Translations under genes and position numbers: made by a program
Shown: piece by piece, positions 15,391 through 24,441 of the stretch
Layout: each line of letters begins with the position of its first letter
Position numbering within the stretch: the stretch's first letter is position 1
The notes under the pieces: generated by a model
Databases searched by the model: none
What the model saw: the letters and a program-made list of their open reading frames with translations, nothing else
Told to the model about the DNA's origin: nothing
Assembly (NCBI RefSeq): GCF_003584165.1
Contig: NZ_QXFJ01000015.1
Span: 191,001-255,000, forward strand
Direction of reading: 5' to 3'
Source: Flagellimonas aequoris
Lineage (GTDB): Bacteria > Bacteroidota > Bacteroidia > Flavobacteriales > Flavobacteriaceae
Length of the DNA: 64,000 bases

Positions 15391-17853
15391 TTAGAATTTA
15401 TAGGTAAAGTTTGCGGAAAGACTTCTCAAATTTTGTGGGCTGATGGTAGACCAACCTTTGTAGTAGTCCTTGTTTGCGATGTTGTCCAACTTCAATGTGA
15501 TTCTAAAATCCTTGGCATCATAAAAGGTTGATGCATTGAGAATGGTGTACTCGTCAATGGCGAAGGTGCCATTGGTCCTGTTGAAGATTTTATTCTCACT
15601 GGCATAATTGCCCCCAAACCCAAGTCCGAAGTTTTCCAAAACACCCTGGGTGAATCGGTAGCTGGCCCAAACGTTGGCTAAGTTCATTGGACCGGCACTT
15701 TCTGGTCTAAAACCGGTAAAGCTGGCATCCCCCTCTACCAATTTGCTGTCGTTGTAGCTGTAACCCGCAACAATGTTCAATCCATCCACAGGGGAGGCAA
15801 TAATACTGGCCTCAAGACCTTTGCTGGTCTGTTCCCCATCTTGGGTGTAGAAATAGTTGTCGGCATCGGTGTCGATTCGTTGTGCCATATCGCTAACGGT
15901 AATGTCATAGTAGCTCAAAGTGGCCGAAAGTTTATCGTTGAACAAGTTCAATTTGGTACCTACCTCAAATTGGTTGGCATGTTCTGGGTTCAATGCCCTG
16001 ACAGATGTGTTTCCGTTGGATAGTTCGGTTACGGGAGCCACATTGCTGAATCCGTCCATATAATTGGCGAACAACGAAACTTTGTTCAAAATGGGTTGAT
16101 ATACCAGACCAAATTTTGGTGAAAATGCAGTCTGGTTGTACCCGTCATTGGAAAAACGGTCCACACGTAGACTGGCCATTGCGGACAATTCTGGCAATAG
16201 GTTGATGACGTTGGATGCATAAGTGCTGAAAATCTCTTGCTTGGCTTCGCTAAACTGAGCACCTGGATTGGCCAAAGTGGAGATTCCAGCATCGGCACCT
16301 GCTTGGGTCAGCACTCCGGAATCGTACAATCCTGTTCCCATTGGGGTTCCGTAATAATCGTGAAGCGCAGGGACAACGGCTTGAAATTCATCCGTATTCC
16401 TTCCTACATAGGCAAAACCTTGGTTTCCATATCCCGTACTATTGTTGATGGTCCTGGTTTTGAGATAATCCAACCCTACCACCAAACGGTTCCGCATGGT
16501 TCCCACATTGAAATCCCCGATGAAGTTTTGTTGGATATCGGTTCCCAAAGTTTCGGAGTTTTGGTTGCTGGTGTAGCGCGCCAAAATAATACCATCGTTT
16601 ATTGGAGTTCCCGAGAGCGCTTCTACCGTTGAGGTTACCTCGTACAAGTAGGAGTAGTAACCATCAGACTTGGCATTAGATCTGGAAATTACGGTTTGCG
16701 AGGTCCAGGAATCACTCAAGAGGTAGTTCATCTGACCTTGTAGGCTATACGTTGGTGTGTCGATGTACAAATCGTTGCTGGTGTAGGAACGTTTGTAATC
16801 ATAACCCAATTCATCCAAATTGGTAACGCGAAGTGGCGAACCACGATCTACGAACAACATGGTTTGGTTAGTGCTTCTGCCGTTGTAAAATTCGGTGTTG
16901 ATGTTGAAAGAAAGTCTGTCATTGGCCTGAAATGCCAAGGATGGAGCAAAGAAGAAGGACTTTCTGAACCCAGCGTCTTGATAGCTGTTCTGGGTGTGGT
17001 AGGAAGTGTTCACACGTAAGGCGATATTGTTTTGGTCGCCCAAAGTGGTGTTCACATCGGCGCTTACCCTATTGAGTCCATAGCTTCCGGAAGTGTAGGA
17101 TATGTTACCTCCAAAACCGTAAAATGGTTTTTTAGTGTTGATATTGATAAGACCTCCATAGGAGATAAGACTACTTCCGTACAGTGTGCCTGAAGGGCCT
17201 TTGATGACCTCAATGGATTCGATGTTTGCCGGGTCGGGGCTACCATTGGTAAGACCGGGCAATCCGTTTATCATGGTAGGTTGAACAGCAAAACCACGTA
17301 GCGAAAAATAACCGGCACCATCGCTGCCTCGTCCGGTGGACTCCCAAAGTTTATCGATACCAGGGGCATTTTTAAGGGCATCATCAAAATTGGTCACTAC
17401 CTGATCCTGTAACAATTCGGTGGAAATGGAATTGTATACCTGCGGGTTCTCGATGTCCTTCAAAGGCATCTTGGAAACATAAACACTGGCTTTACGGGCA
17501 TATTTGTTTATTTGTTCTCCCTCTACCACTACTTCGTTCAATTGTTCTTGCCTTTCAGCGAGTACAACAGTGGGAACGTTGGTGGTTTGGTCTGCATATA
17601 CCGTTACGGAAACATTCTTGGTGCCGTATCCGACCATGGAGAAGGTAAGTTTATAGGAGCCTGGTGCCAAATCGTCAATTTGATAATTTCCAGCTTCGTC
17701 AGTGGTGGCTCCTAAACTGGTGTTGGATAAGGCCACGTTTACGTTATGTAAAGATTGGTTTCTTTGGTCGGTAACTTTACCTTTTAGGTTGCCAGTTTGA
17801 GCTTGGGAAGTACAAAAGACAGCTAAACTGAGGATGAGTAGTATATTCTTCAT
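15391..17853 (-). CDS. TonB-dependent siderophore receptor
   Basis: This 820-aa outer-membrane receptor has a signal peptide (MKNILLILSLAVFCTSQAQ) and a carboxypeptidase-D-like regulatory domain (LKGKVTDQRNQSLHNVNVAL, residues 23-100). The plug follows (VYNSISTELLQDQVVTNFDD, GFAVQPTMINGLPGL, IEVIKGPSGTLYGS) and then a large barrel ending in an aromatic residue (LSANFTYKF). The plug motifs fit the ferric-siderophore class. It heads the five-gene minus operon with DUF4198, two small membrane proteins and PepSY-TM. The promoter at 17891-17922 is bracketed by two inverted Fur-like sites, so it is probably induced by iron starvation. The ligand cannot be identified. Confidence 0.92.
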   Translation of the reverse strand: MKNILLILSLAVFCTSQAQTGNLKGKVTDQRNQSLHNVNVALSNTSLGATTDEAGNYQIDDLAPGSYKLTFSMVGYGTKNVSVTVYADQTTNVPTVVLAERQEQLNEVVVEGEQINKYARKASVYVSKMPLKDIENPQVYNSISTELLQDQVVTNFDDALKNAPGIDKLWESTGRGSDGAGYFSLRGFAVQPTMINGLPGLTNGSPDPANIESIEVIKGPSGTLYGSSLISYGGLININTKKPFYGFGGNISYTSGSYGLNRVSADVNTTLGDQNNIALRVNTSYHTQNSYQDAGFRKSFFFAPSLAFQANDRLSFNINTEFYNGRSTNQTMLFVDRGSPLRVTNLDELGYDYKRSYTSNDLYIDTPTYSLQGQMNYLLSDSWTSQTVISRSNAKSDGYYSYLYEVTSTVEALSGTPINDGIILARYTSNQNSETLGTDIQQNFIGDFNVGTMRNRLVVGLDYLKTRTINNSTGYGNQGFAYVGRNTDEFQAVVPALHDYYGTPMGTGLYDSGVLTQAGADAGISTLANPGAQFSEAKQEIFSTYASNVINLLPELSAMASLRVDRFSNDGYNQTAFSPKFGLVYQPILNKVSLFANYMDGFSNVAPVTELSNGNTSVRALNPEHANQFEVGTKLNLFNDKLSATLSYYDITVSDMAQRIDTDADNYFYTQDGEQTSKGLEASIIASPVDGLNIVAGYSYNDSKLVEGDASFTGFRPESAGPMNLANVWASYRFTQGVLENFGLGFGGNYASENKIFNRTNGTFAIDEYTILNASTFYDAKDFRITLKLDNIANKDYYKGWSTISPQNLRSLSANFTYKF

Positions 17854-17857
17854 TTTA

Positions 17858-17947
17858 TTATTTATAATTGGTCTAAATAAATTTCAGATGCAAATGTATA
17901 TTCCAACACTTGTCCGTCCAAATAATATTTAGACTAATTATAAATAA
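17858..17947 (-). promoter_or_regulatory. Iron-operon promoter flanked by two inverted Fur-like sites
   Basis: On the minus strand, TTTG (17922-17919), a 20-bp spacer and TACATTTG (17898-17891) form a full Bacteroidota promoter. The block TTTAGACYAATTATAAATAA occurs twice in opposite orientation: at 17926-17947 (plus strand), just upstream of the -33 box, and at 17858-17882 (minus strand), just downstream of the expected start and 5 bases before the ATG. Each block is an imperfect palindrome, as Fur sites are. The arrangement suggests repression by iron-loaded Fur at both sides. Confidence 0.62.
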
Positions 17948-18015
17948 AACTTAAAATAAATTTTAAATATCTGTAAATCAGTAAGTTTAAAAAATACAAT
18001 ATGGGTTGAAAACCT

Positions 18016-18834
18016 CTACAAGGAATTGATGGTCGTTCTGATAGCCGTAAGATCAGTCAGTAGTTTTTCCAATAAACTTAGATCTAACATATTGGCCCCA
18101 TCACTTTTGGCATTGGCAGGGTCAAAGTGAGTCTCCATGAAGAGTCCGTCCACGCCAGCAGCAATTCCAGCCCTGGCCATAGTACCTATCAAGGCGGGCC
18201 TTCCACCTGTTACACCTGAGGATTGATTGGGTTGTTGTAGGGAATGGGTCACATCCAAAACCACAGGGGCATATTGTTTCATGGTGGGTATCCCCCTAAA
18301 ATCCACGATCATATCGTGATAACCGAACATGGTACCGCGATCGGTGATAATGGCTTGTTCATTACCCGTTTCAGTGACTTTGGTTACGGCATGTTTCATG
18401 CTTTCCGGACTCATGAACTGGCCTTTTTTTAGGTTGACCACCTTGCCCGTTTCTGCAGCAGCTACCACCAAATCGGTCTGGCGTACCAGAAAGGCAGGAA
18501 TTTGGAGTACATCCACATATTCGGCCGCCATAGTGGCATCAGAAATTTCATGGATATCCGTAATGGTCGGTACCCCAAAAGTATCGGATACTTTTTTGAG
18601 GATTTTCAACGCTTTCTCATCACCAATACCGGTAAAGGAGTCGATACGGCTACGGTTCGCTTTTTTAAAACTTCCCTTGAATACATAGGGAATCTTGAGC
18701 TTGTCCGTAACAGCTACCACTTTTTCGGCAATTCGCATGGCCATTTCCTCCCCTTCAATGGCACAGGGACCGGCCAAAAGGAAAAAGTTGTTGCTATCCG
18801 TATGTTTTATCTGAGGGATTTTGGTGATGTCCAT
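18016..18834 (-). CDS. kdsA: 3-deoxy-8-phosphooctulonate synthase
   Basis: The 272-aa protein condenses phosphoenolpyruvate and arabinose-5-phosphate to KDO-8-phosphate for lipid A core synthesis. The family signatures are present: LLAGPCAIEG (18-26), VFKGSFKKANRS, TDIHE, QIPAFLVRQTDL, ITDRGTMFGY, and VDGLFMETHFDP near the end. Cys24 in AGPC is the metal ligand of the metal-dependent class; the metal-independent enzymes carry Asn there. It is a single gene with its own -7 box (TATATTTG, 18857-18850). Confidence 0.96.
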   Translation of the reverse strand: MDITKIPQIKHTDSNNFFLLAGPCAIEGEEMAMRIAEKVVAVTDKLKIPYVFKGSFKKANRSRIDSFTGIGDEKALKILKKVSDTFGVPTITDIHEISDATMAAEYVDVLQIPAFLVRQTDLVVAAAETGKVVNLKKGQFMSPESMKHAVTKVTETGNEQAIITDRGTMFGYHDMIVDFRGIPTMKQYAPVVLDVTHSLQQPNQSSGVTGGRPALIGTMARAGIAAGVDGLFMETHFDPANAKSDGANMLDLSLLEKLLTDLTAIRTTINSL

Positions 18835-18849
18835 TTCTTAAAGTTTGCA

Positions 18850-18857
18850 CAAATATA
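18850..18857 (-). promoter_or_regulatory. -7 box of kdsA
   Basis: TATATTTG on the minus strand matches TAnnTTTG perfectly, 15 bases upstream of the kdsA ATG. No convincing -33 TTG is visible at the usual distance. Confidence 0.55.
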
Positions 18858-18909
18858 CTACATAAGCTTGGTAACCTTTTTAGATTTATCACAATCAAAA
18901 CCCTCAATT

Positions 18910-19494
18910 ATGAACCAAAAACTACTCCTTGTTCCCTTTATGGTTTTAAGCTGTTTTTCCGTCTTTTCACAATTTTATGAAAAGGGTAGAACCTTTGATC
19001 TGATCAATCTGGAACGCCATCAATTCAAGTTTGATTTATTGAGTCCTGGATTCAGTTATGAATTGGGATTGTTCAAAAACCAAAGTGTCTCTACCGGTTT
19101 GGGTTTGGCCACTGCCACTTATGGGGAAGGATATGTGTTTGGGTTGACATCGAACAACAGGTACCGCTATTACCACAATTTTCAAAGACGGATTAATATG
19201 GATAAGAATGTTTCGGGCAACTCGGGAAATTACATAGCCGCAGCCCAGGCCATTTTCTTTTCCCAGTTGCGGATATCTACCAATATTGATGGACCAAAGG
19301 ATTTTAACCTAGGCTTTTATGGAATGGTCTATGGCATCCAACGAACCTATAAAAACGGGTTCAACTTTAATGCGGAATTAGGGGCAGGGCTGTACAAAGG
19401 AGATGGTGTACAGGATGGATATGGCCCGTTGATCCATTTTACTTTTGGATGGGTGGCGACCAAACGAAAATCTAGGGAACCACAGTTTGATTAA
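18910..19494 (+). CDS. Exported outer-membrane-type protein, tandem paralogue 1
   Basis: ATG 18910 starts a signal peptide (MNQKLLLVPFMVLSCFSVFS) in a 194-aa protein; the longer upstream frame runs antisense through kdsA and is rejected. The mature part alternates hydrophobic and polar residues. It shares a distinctive order with the next two genes: a short strand pair (FDLLSPGFSYELGLFKNQS), NRYRYYHNFQRR, GNSGNYIAA, YGMVYGIQRTY and a Gly-rich end. This looks like an 8-stranded barrel or an autotransporter-like outer-membrane protein. I do not recognise the family beyond that. Function unknown. Confidence 0.75.
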   Translation: MNQKLLLVPFMVLSCFSVFSQFYEKGRTFDLINLERHQFKFDLLSPGFSYELGLFKNQSVSTGLGLATATYGEGYVFGLTSNNRYRYYHNFQRRINMDKNVSGNSGNYIAAAQAIFFSQLRISTNIDGPKDFNLGFYGMVYGIQRTYKNGFNFNAELGAGLYKGDGVQDGYGPLIHFTFGWVATKRKSREPQFD

Positions 19495-19579
19495 ATCACT
19501 ATTTGGCAACAAGGAATTTTGGGATTCTGAATACTTTTTTTAAAAAGTAGGTGTTATTACAGTACCAAATGTACCTACT

Positions 19580-20137
19580 ATGCGCCGTTTCTTTTTGTTG
19601 GTGATCTTGTTCACTGGCTTTTTGAGCCACTCCCAATATGGCAAAAACTGTGAGATACGCCAGATAAAACTGAATATCTTCAATCCGGGCCTTGAATATG
19701 AGATGGGTGTTGGGGTCAACAGTACCTTGGACTTTAGGGTAGCATGGCAAGTGGCCTTGGAGCCGGCCAGCAGTGAACCCATGCAAAATTTGGACTTTTT
19801 CCCTGCCATCACCACCCAATATCGGTTTTATCACAATTTCAATGGTCGTTACCATCGTCGTCGGTCCATTTATGGCAATTCCGGAAATTATATTGCGCCC
19901 ACGGCAGCCTTGTTTTCGCCTGGGGAGCGCACTGTGGAAGGGCAATTGGTGGATGGAGTGCATGGTTATGGTGGATTGGTCTATGGAATCCAACGCAGCT
20001 ATAATTCAGGAATCAGCTTTTCCATTGATGCTGGTGCAGGGTACTATGCCGGACCCTTTAAAGGCGGCATTTACCCTGTTGTGAACCTTAGTATTGGTTT
20101 CATCATCAGCGAAAAACGTTGGTGTGTGGGTCTTTGA
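19580..20137 (+). CDS. Exported outer-membrane-type protein, tandem paralogue 2
   Basis: This 185-aa paralogue has a signal peptide (MRRFFLLVILFTGFLSHS). It keeps the same landmarks: LNIFNPGLEYEMGVGVNST, QYRFYHNFNGR, GNSGNYIAPTA, GGLVYGIQRSYNSG and ending strands VVNLSIGFII. It differs from copy 1 in loops, where length varies, as expected for surface loops of a barrel. It lies 85 bases after copy 1 in the same direction. Confidence 0.75.
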   Translation: MRRFFLLVILFTGFLSHSQYGKNCEIRQIKLNIFNPGLEYEMGVGVNSTLDFRVAWQVALEPASSEPMQNLDFFPAITTQYRFYHNFNGRYHRRRSIYGNSGNYIAPTAALFSPGERTVEGQLVDGVHGYGGLVYGIQRSYNSGISFSIDAGAGYYAGPFKGGIYPVVNLSIGFIISEKRWCVGL

Positions 20138-20215
20138 TGGGTGTTCATAATATCTATGGTCCAGACTGTTTAGGTATGGTCTTTGATAGGTAAAAGCAAA
20201 TCAAACGAAACATTT

Positions 20216-20755
20216 ATGAAAACCATTACGTCTTTTCTTCTTTTTCTGTCCGTTAGCAACATTATTATGGCCCAATCTGGCAAAAATGTGGAAAATCACC
20301 AACTAACCTTGAATGTGCTTCTTCCCGGAATTATTTACGAACAAGGATTGTCCCAGAATTCAACTTTAGTTGCCGAAGCCACCATTGGTTTCGCTTACCG
20401 TGAATCAGACTTTTTGGAAAGTGGATTAGGTATTTATCCAATTGGCAAGTTGCAATATCGTTACTATTATAATTTCGATAGACGACTTGAAATGAGCAAA
20501 AATATTTCTGGCAATACAGGAAATTATATTGCTCCAACCGTGGCTATTCAAGGTGGTAAGGCGGTAATTGGAGATTTGGATTATGTTTCTGATTATTTTG
20601 GAGGAATAGGTGCAGTTTATGGTCTCCAACGAACTGGTCAAAAAGGATTACAATTCAGGTTCGAAGTTGGACCAGGATATTTCTTTGATCAATTTGAAAG
20701 TAACTTCGGTATTTTTCTTGCCTTAAAGCTCGGTTGGGTAGTCAGTAAGGGGTGA
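20216..20755 (+). CDS. Exported outer-membrane-type protein, tandem paralogue 3
   Basis: ATG 20216 gives a 179-aa protein with signal peptide MKTITSFLLFLSVSNIIMAQ; the 11 codons before it are unlike copies 1 and 2. Shared landmarks: LNVLLPGIIYEQGLSQNST, QYRYYYNFDRR, GNTGNYIAPTVA, GAVYGLQRTGQKG and GIFLALKLGWVV. Base composition is more AT-rich than copy 2 (for example 20461-20520), which suggests a separate history or relaxed codon use. Confidence 0.75.
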   Translation: MKTITSFLLFLSVSNIIMAQSGKNVENHQLTLNVLLPGIIYEQGLSQNSTLVAEATIGFAYRESDFLESGLGIYPIGKLQYRYYYNFDRRLEMSKNISGNTGNYIAPTVAIQGGKAVIGDLDYVSDYFGGIGAVYGLQRTGQKGLQFRFEVGPGYFFDQFESNFGIFLALKLGWVVSKG

Positions 20756-20806
20756 TATAATGAAACTACCACAAAATCAATAAGATAAAAATAACATTTG
20801 GGTGTA

Positions 20807-20835
20807 TTGACAAGTAAAAAATAGCAGTATCTTTG
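20807..20835 (+). promoter_or_regulatory. typA promoter
   Basis: TTG (20807-20809), an 18-bp spacer and TATCTTTG (20828-20835) match the Bacteroidota -33/-7 pattern, 19 bases before the typA ATG. Confidence 0.7.
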
Positions 20836-20854
20836 CGGGCTTAAAAATCAGGTT

Positions 20855-22654
20855 ATGTCCAACATCAAAAATATTGCAATCATTGCCCACGTAGACCACG
20901 GTAAGACTACCTTGGTGGATAAAATCATGTACCATTGCCAGTTGTTCCGTGATAACGAGAACAAGGGCGATTTGATTTTGGACAACAACGACCTGGAGCG
21001 GGAACGCGGGATTACCATCGTATCCAAGAACGTTTCCGTGGTGTACAAGGATACCAAGATCAACATTATCGATACTCCTGGGCACGCCGATTTTGGAGGT
21101 GAAGTGGAGCGCGTACTCAATATGGCCGATGGCGTATTGTTGTTGGTGGATGCCTTCGAAGGCCCCATGCCGCAGACCCGTTTTGTATTGCAAAAGGCCA
21201 TCTCCCTTGGTTTGAAACCCTGTGTGGTGATCAATAAAGTGGACAAAGAAAACTGTACCCCTGAAGAGGTACACGAAAAAGTATTCGATCTCATGTTCGA
21301 ATTGGGTGCCGAGGAATGGCAGCTCGATTTCCCAACGGTTTACGGTTCTGCCAAAAACAACTGGATGGGAGAGGATTGGAAAACCCCGACCGAAAATATA
21401 GAACCTCTTTTGGATATGGTCATTGAGCATATTCCAACCTTCAAACCACAACAAGGTACCACCCAGATGTTGATCACCTCATTGGATTTTTCCTCTTTTA
21501 CAGGACGAATCGCTATTGGAAGATTGCAAAGGGGTACTTTGAAGGAAGGTCAGAACATTTCTTTGGTAAAGCGAGATGGAAAAGTCATCAAAACCAAAGT
21601 AAAGGAGCTTTTCACTTTTGAAGGTCTTGGCAAGGTAAGGGTACAGGAAGTGGTAGCTGGTGATATTTGTGCCATTGTGGGGATGGAAGGTTTCGACATT
21701 GGGGACACCGTTGCCGATTTCGAGAATCCTGAAAAATTGAAGTCCATCGCCATTGATGAGCCCACCATGAGCATGTTGTTCACCATTAACGATAGCCCAT
21801 TCTTTGGGAAGGATGGAAAGTTCGTTACCTCAAGACACATCAAGGAACGTTTGGAAAAGGAGCTGGAAAAGAACTTGGCCCTAAGGGTAGAAGAAACCGG
21901 CAGCGCGGATAAATTCATGGTTTTTGGTAGAGGGGTATTGCACCTTTCCGTATTGATCGAGACCATGAGAAGGGAAGGTTATGAACTTCAGATCGGACAA
22001 CCACAGGTGATCATCAAGGAGATTGATGGTGTGAAATGTGAGCCCGTGGAACACTTGACCATTGACCTTCCGGAAGAAGTTTCGGGCAAGGCCGTGGAAA
22101 TGGTTTCCATTAGAAAAGGGGAGATGATCAGTATGGAGTCCAAAGGATCCCGTATGTTGTGTGAGTTCATGATCCCATCCCGAGGTATCATCGGTCTAAG
22201 GAACCAATTGTTGACCGCAACGGCTGGTGAGGCCATCATGGCACACCGTTTTAAGGAATATCAACCTTTGAAAGGAGATATTGCCCAACGTTTGAACGGT
22301 TCCTTGGTGTCCATGGAAAACGGTACGGCTATTCCTTATTCCATTGACAAACTTCAGGAAAGGGGCAAATTCTTTATCGATCCGGGAGAGGATATTTATG
22401 AAGGGCAGGTTATTGGTGAAAACTCGCGTGGTGATGATATGACCGTAAACGTGACCAAGACCAAAAAACTTTCGAACGTGCGTTCATCAGGTGCTGATGA
22501 GAAGGCCAAGATTGTGCCTGCCATCAAGTTTTCTTTGGAAGAAGCGTTGGAATACATCCAAAAGGATGAATATGTTGAGGTTACCCCAAATCACTTAAGG
22601 ATTAGAAAGATATACTTAAAAGAGGTAGATCGTAAGCGCAATAAGCCGATTTAA
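20855..22654 (+). CDS. typA: GTP-binding translational GTPase TypA/BipA
   Basis: This 599-aa ribosome-binding GTPase has the P loop [10 protein letters not shown] (residues 11-20), switch I (ERERGITI), [14 protein letters not shown], and the NKVD and GSAKNN boxes. The long EF-G-like C-terminus ends in the TypA-specific part ([28 protein letters not shown]). It assists 50S assembly and stress translation. The length is standard. Its stop overlaps the stop of the convergent ppgK (shared TTAA, 22651-22654). Confidence 0.97.
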   Translation: MSNIKNIAIIAHVDHGKTTLVDKIMYHCQLFRDNENKGDLILDNNDLERERGITIVSKNVSVVYKDTKINIIDTPGHADFGGEVERVLNMADGVLLLVDAFEGPMPQTRFVLQKAISLGLKPCVVINKVDKENCTPEEVHEKVFDLMFELGAEEWQLDFPTVYGSAKNNWMGEDWKTPTENIEPLLDMVIEHIPTFKPQQGTTQMLITSLDFSSFTGRIAIGRLQRGTLKEGQNISLVKRDGKVIKTKVKELFTFEGLGKVRVQEVVAGDICAIVGMEGFDIGDTVADFENPEKLKSIAIDEPTMSMLFTINDSPFFGKDGKFVTSRHIKERLEKELEKNLALRVEETGSADKFMVFGRGVLHLSVLIETMRREGYELQIGQPQVIIKEIDGVKCEPVEHLTIDLPEEVSGKAVEMVSIRKGEMISMESKGSRMLCEFMIPSRGIIGLRNQLLTATAGEAIMAHRFKEYQPLKGDIAQRLNGSLVSMENGTAIPYSIDKLQERGKFFIDPGEDIYEGQVIGENSRGDDMTVNVTKTKKLSNVRSSGADEKAKIVPAIKFSLEEALEYIQKDEYVEVTPNHLRIRKIYLKEVDRKRNKPI

Positions 22655-23418
22655 CCCTTAGCACTCAAATGCCCGTGGTGCTGTTCGCGAAGACAGGCCA
22701 CGGCTGCACCAATAATTCCGGCGTGGTTCATAAGTTCCGCCTTCACAACTTCGGTTTCAATGTTGATGAGATGGCTGAACTCTTCCCATTTTTTGGAAGT
22801 GCCACCGCCCACGATGATGAGGTCCGGGCTAACGATCAGTTCAACGTATTCCAAGAACTTGTTGAATCGCTTAGCCCATTTTTCCAAACTTAGGTCTTCT
22901 CGGTCCTTGGCAGAAGCAGCCGCCCATTTTTCAATCTTCTTATATTTTTTATAAGGAATCTGTCCCAGCTCAAAATTTGGAATGAGTACCCCATTAAAAA
23001 AGGCACCACTACCAAGTCCGGTTCCTATGGTGGTCATGATGACGAGCCCACCCTTGCCTTTTCCGACCCCATAATTCATGGAGGCATAACCAGCGGCATC
23101 GGCATCGTTGAGTACCGTGAACTCATGTCCGGTGGTTTCGGTGAACAATTCATCGATATTGACCCCTACCCAACTCGGGTGAAGGTTTCCGGCGGACATA
23201 CAGACCCCATTTTTAACAATGGAAGGGAAACCACAGCCTACAGGTCCACTGTAGTTGAAGTGTTCCACGATTTCGGCCACAACTTGGGCCATATCATTTG
23301 GTTTTTTGGATTTTGGGGTGGCAATTCGATAGCGTTCCGTCAACATTTCCCCTGTTTCGGCGTTGACCAGGGCACCTTTGATGCCTGACCCGCCTATATC
23401 AATACCAAGAATTTCCAT
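22651..23418 (-). CDS. ppgK: Polyphosphate glucokinase (ROK family)
   Basis: The 255-aa protein begins [19 protein letters not shown], the phosphate loop of ROK kinases. It also has [32 protein letters not shown] with the catalytic Asp in [13 protein letters not shown] and a late [11 protein letters not shown]. These fit polyphosphate-dependent glucokinases, which make glucose-6-phosphate using polyP or ATP. The Zn cluster seen in many other ROK proteins is absent, as expected for this subgroup. It is a single gene. Confidence 0.88.
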   Translation of the reverse strand: MEILGIDIGGSGIKGALVNAETGEMLTERYRIATPKSKKPNDMAQVVAEIVEHFNYSGPVGCGFPSIVKNGVCMSAGNLHPSWVGVNIDELFTETTGHEFTVLNDADAAGYASMNYGVGKGKGGLVIMTTIGTGLGSGAFFNGVLIPNFELGQIPYKKYKKIEKWAAASAKDREDLSLEKWAKRFNKFLEYVELIVSPDLIIVGGGTSKKWEEFSHLINIETEVVKAELMNHAGIIGAAVACLREQHHGHLSAKG

Positions 23419-23612
23419 AAATGGAGGTGTGATTTATTTAGACAAAGAAACGAAAACTTTTTTGGTTTAATTGCGTATCGGTTTTTTAATGGATAGTGAT
23501 CAAAAAGAAAAGCCCCGGACCAATCCCCTTGTCGTTCAGGATTGTAAAAGACAAATTAAAAACACAAACGACATAGCCTCCCTTAAACCTCACTTCCGTT
23601 GTGGCGGTGAAG

Positions 23613-24296
23613 TTAAATGGCCTTTTGGATGACCTCAAAAACCTTGCTGCCATCACATTTAAGGGTCTTGTGCGGGTATTTTAAAATAAGGGCATAATCA
23701 TGGGTGGCCATGATGATGGTGCGCCCATTTTGGTTGATGTCCTGTAATACCTTCATGACCTCTACACTGGTCTGGGGATCTAGGTTTCCGGTTGGCTCGT
23801 CCGCCAAAATGAGTTCGGGGTCGTTCAATAGGGCACGTGCAATCGCGATACGTTGCTGTTCCCCGCCCGACAACTCGTGAGGAAATTTGAAGCCTTTGGT
23901 TTTCATCCCGACCTTATCCAGTACTTCTTCAATTTTATCGTTCATCTTTTTGGGGTCGGTCCATCCAGTAGCCTTCAAAACAAACTGAAGGTTATTGTTC
24001 ACATTACGGTCCGGCAGCAATTTAAAATCCTGGAAAACAATGCCCAATTTTCTACGTAAAAAGGGAATGTCTTTTTCTTTTAAGGTCTTCAAGTTAAAAT
24101 CCACTACGTTTCCATCGCCTTGTTTTAAGGGGAGATCCGCGTAAAGTGTTTTCATAAAACTACTCTTGCCGCTACCGGTTTTACCGATCACATACACAAA
24201 TTCACCTTTTTTCACTTCAAGGTCGATGTGGTTTAAAACCATGTTCTCATTTTGGAATACGGCTACATCTTGTAATTTTACAATGGTCTCGGGCAT
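23613..24296 (-). CDS. ftsE: Cell-division ATPase FtsE
   Basis: The 227-aa ABC ATPase has Walker A GKTGSGKSS (about 38-46), a Q loop (IVFQDFKLLPDR, where FKLLPDR is typical of FtsE), signature LSGGEQQR, Walker B LILADEPTGNLD and the switch His (MATHDY). FtsE works with FtsX at the division septum to activate peptidoglycan hydrolases. ftsX is not adjacent here, which is common in this group. It is a single gene, divergent from the TPR protein. Confidence 0.9.
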   Translation of the reverse strand: MPETIVKLQDVAVFQNENMVLNHIDLEVKKGEFVYVIGKTGSGKSSFMKTLYADLPLKQGDGNVVDFNLKTLKEKDIPFLRRKLGIVFQDFKLLPDRNVNNNLQFVLKATGWTDPKKMNDKIEEVLDKVGMKTKGFKFPHELSGGEQQRIAIARALLNDPELILADEPTGNLDPQTSVEVMKVLQDINQNGRTIIMATHDYALILKYPHKTLKCDGSKVFEVIQKAI

Positions 24297-24441
24297 AATG
24301 GTACTTTCTGGAATAAAGGTACTAAGTTCTAAAAATATTCGCCATTATTGCCGGGTCAATAAAAACATCTTTGTGCCAAAATATACTTTGGCTTAAATTT
24401 TGACGTTATGTAAAAGTCAATCGAGAACAGCGTAGAACACT

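Noticed and set aside
18502..18909. N-terminal extension of tandem paralogue 1
   Set aside because: It runs antisense through kdsA; the signal peptide at 18910 marks the real start.
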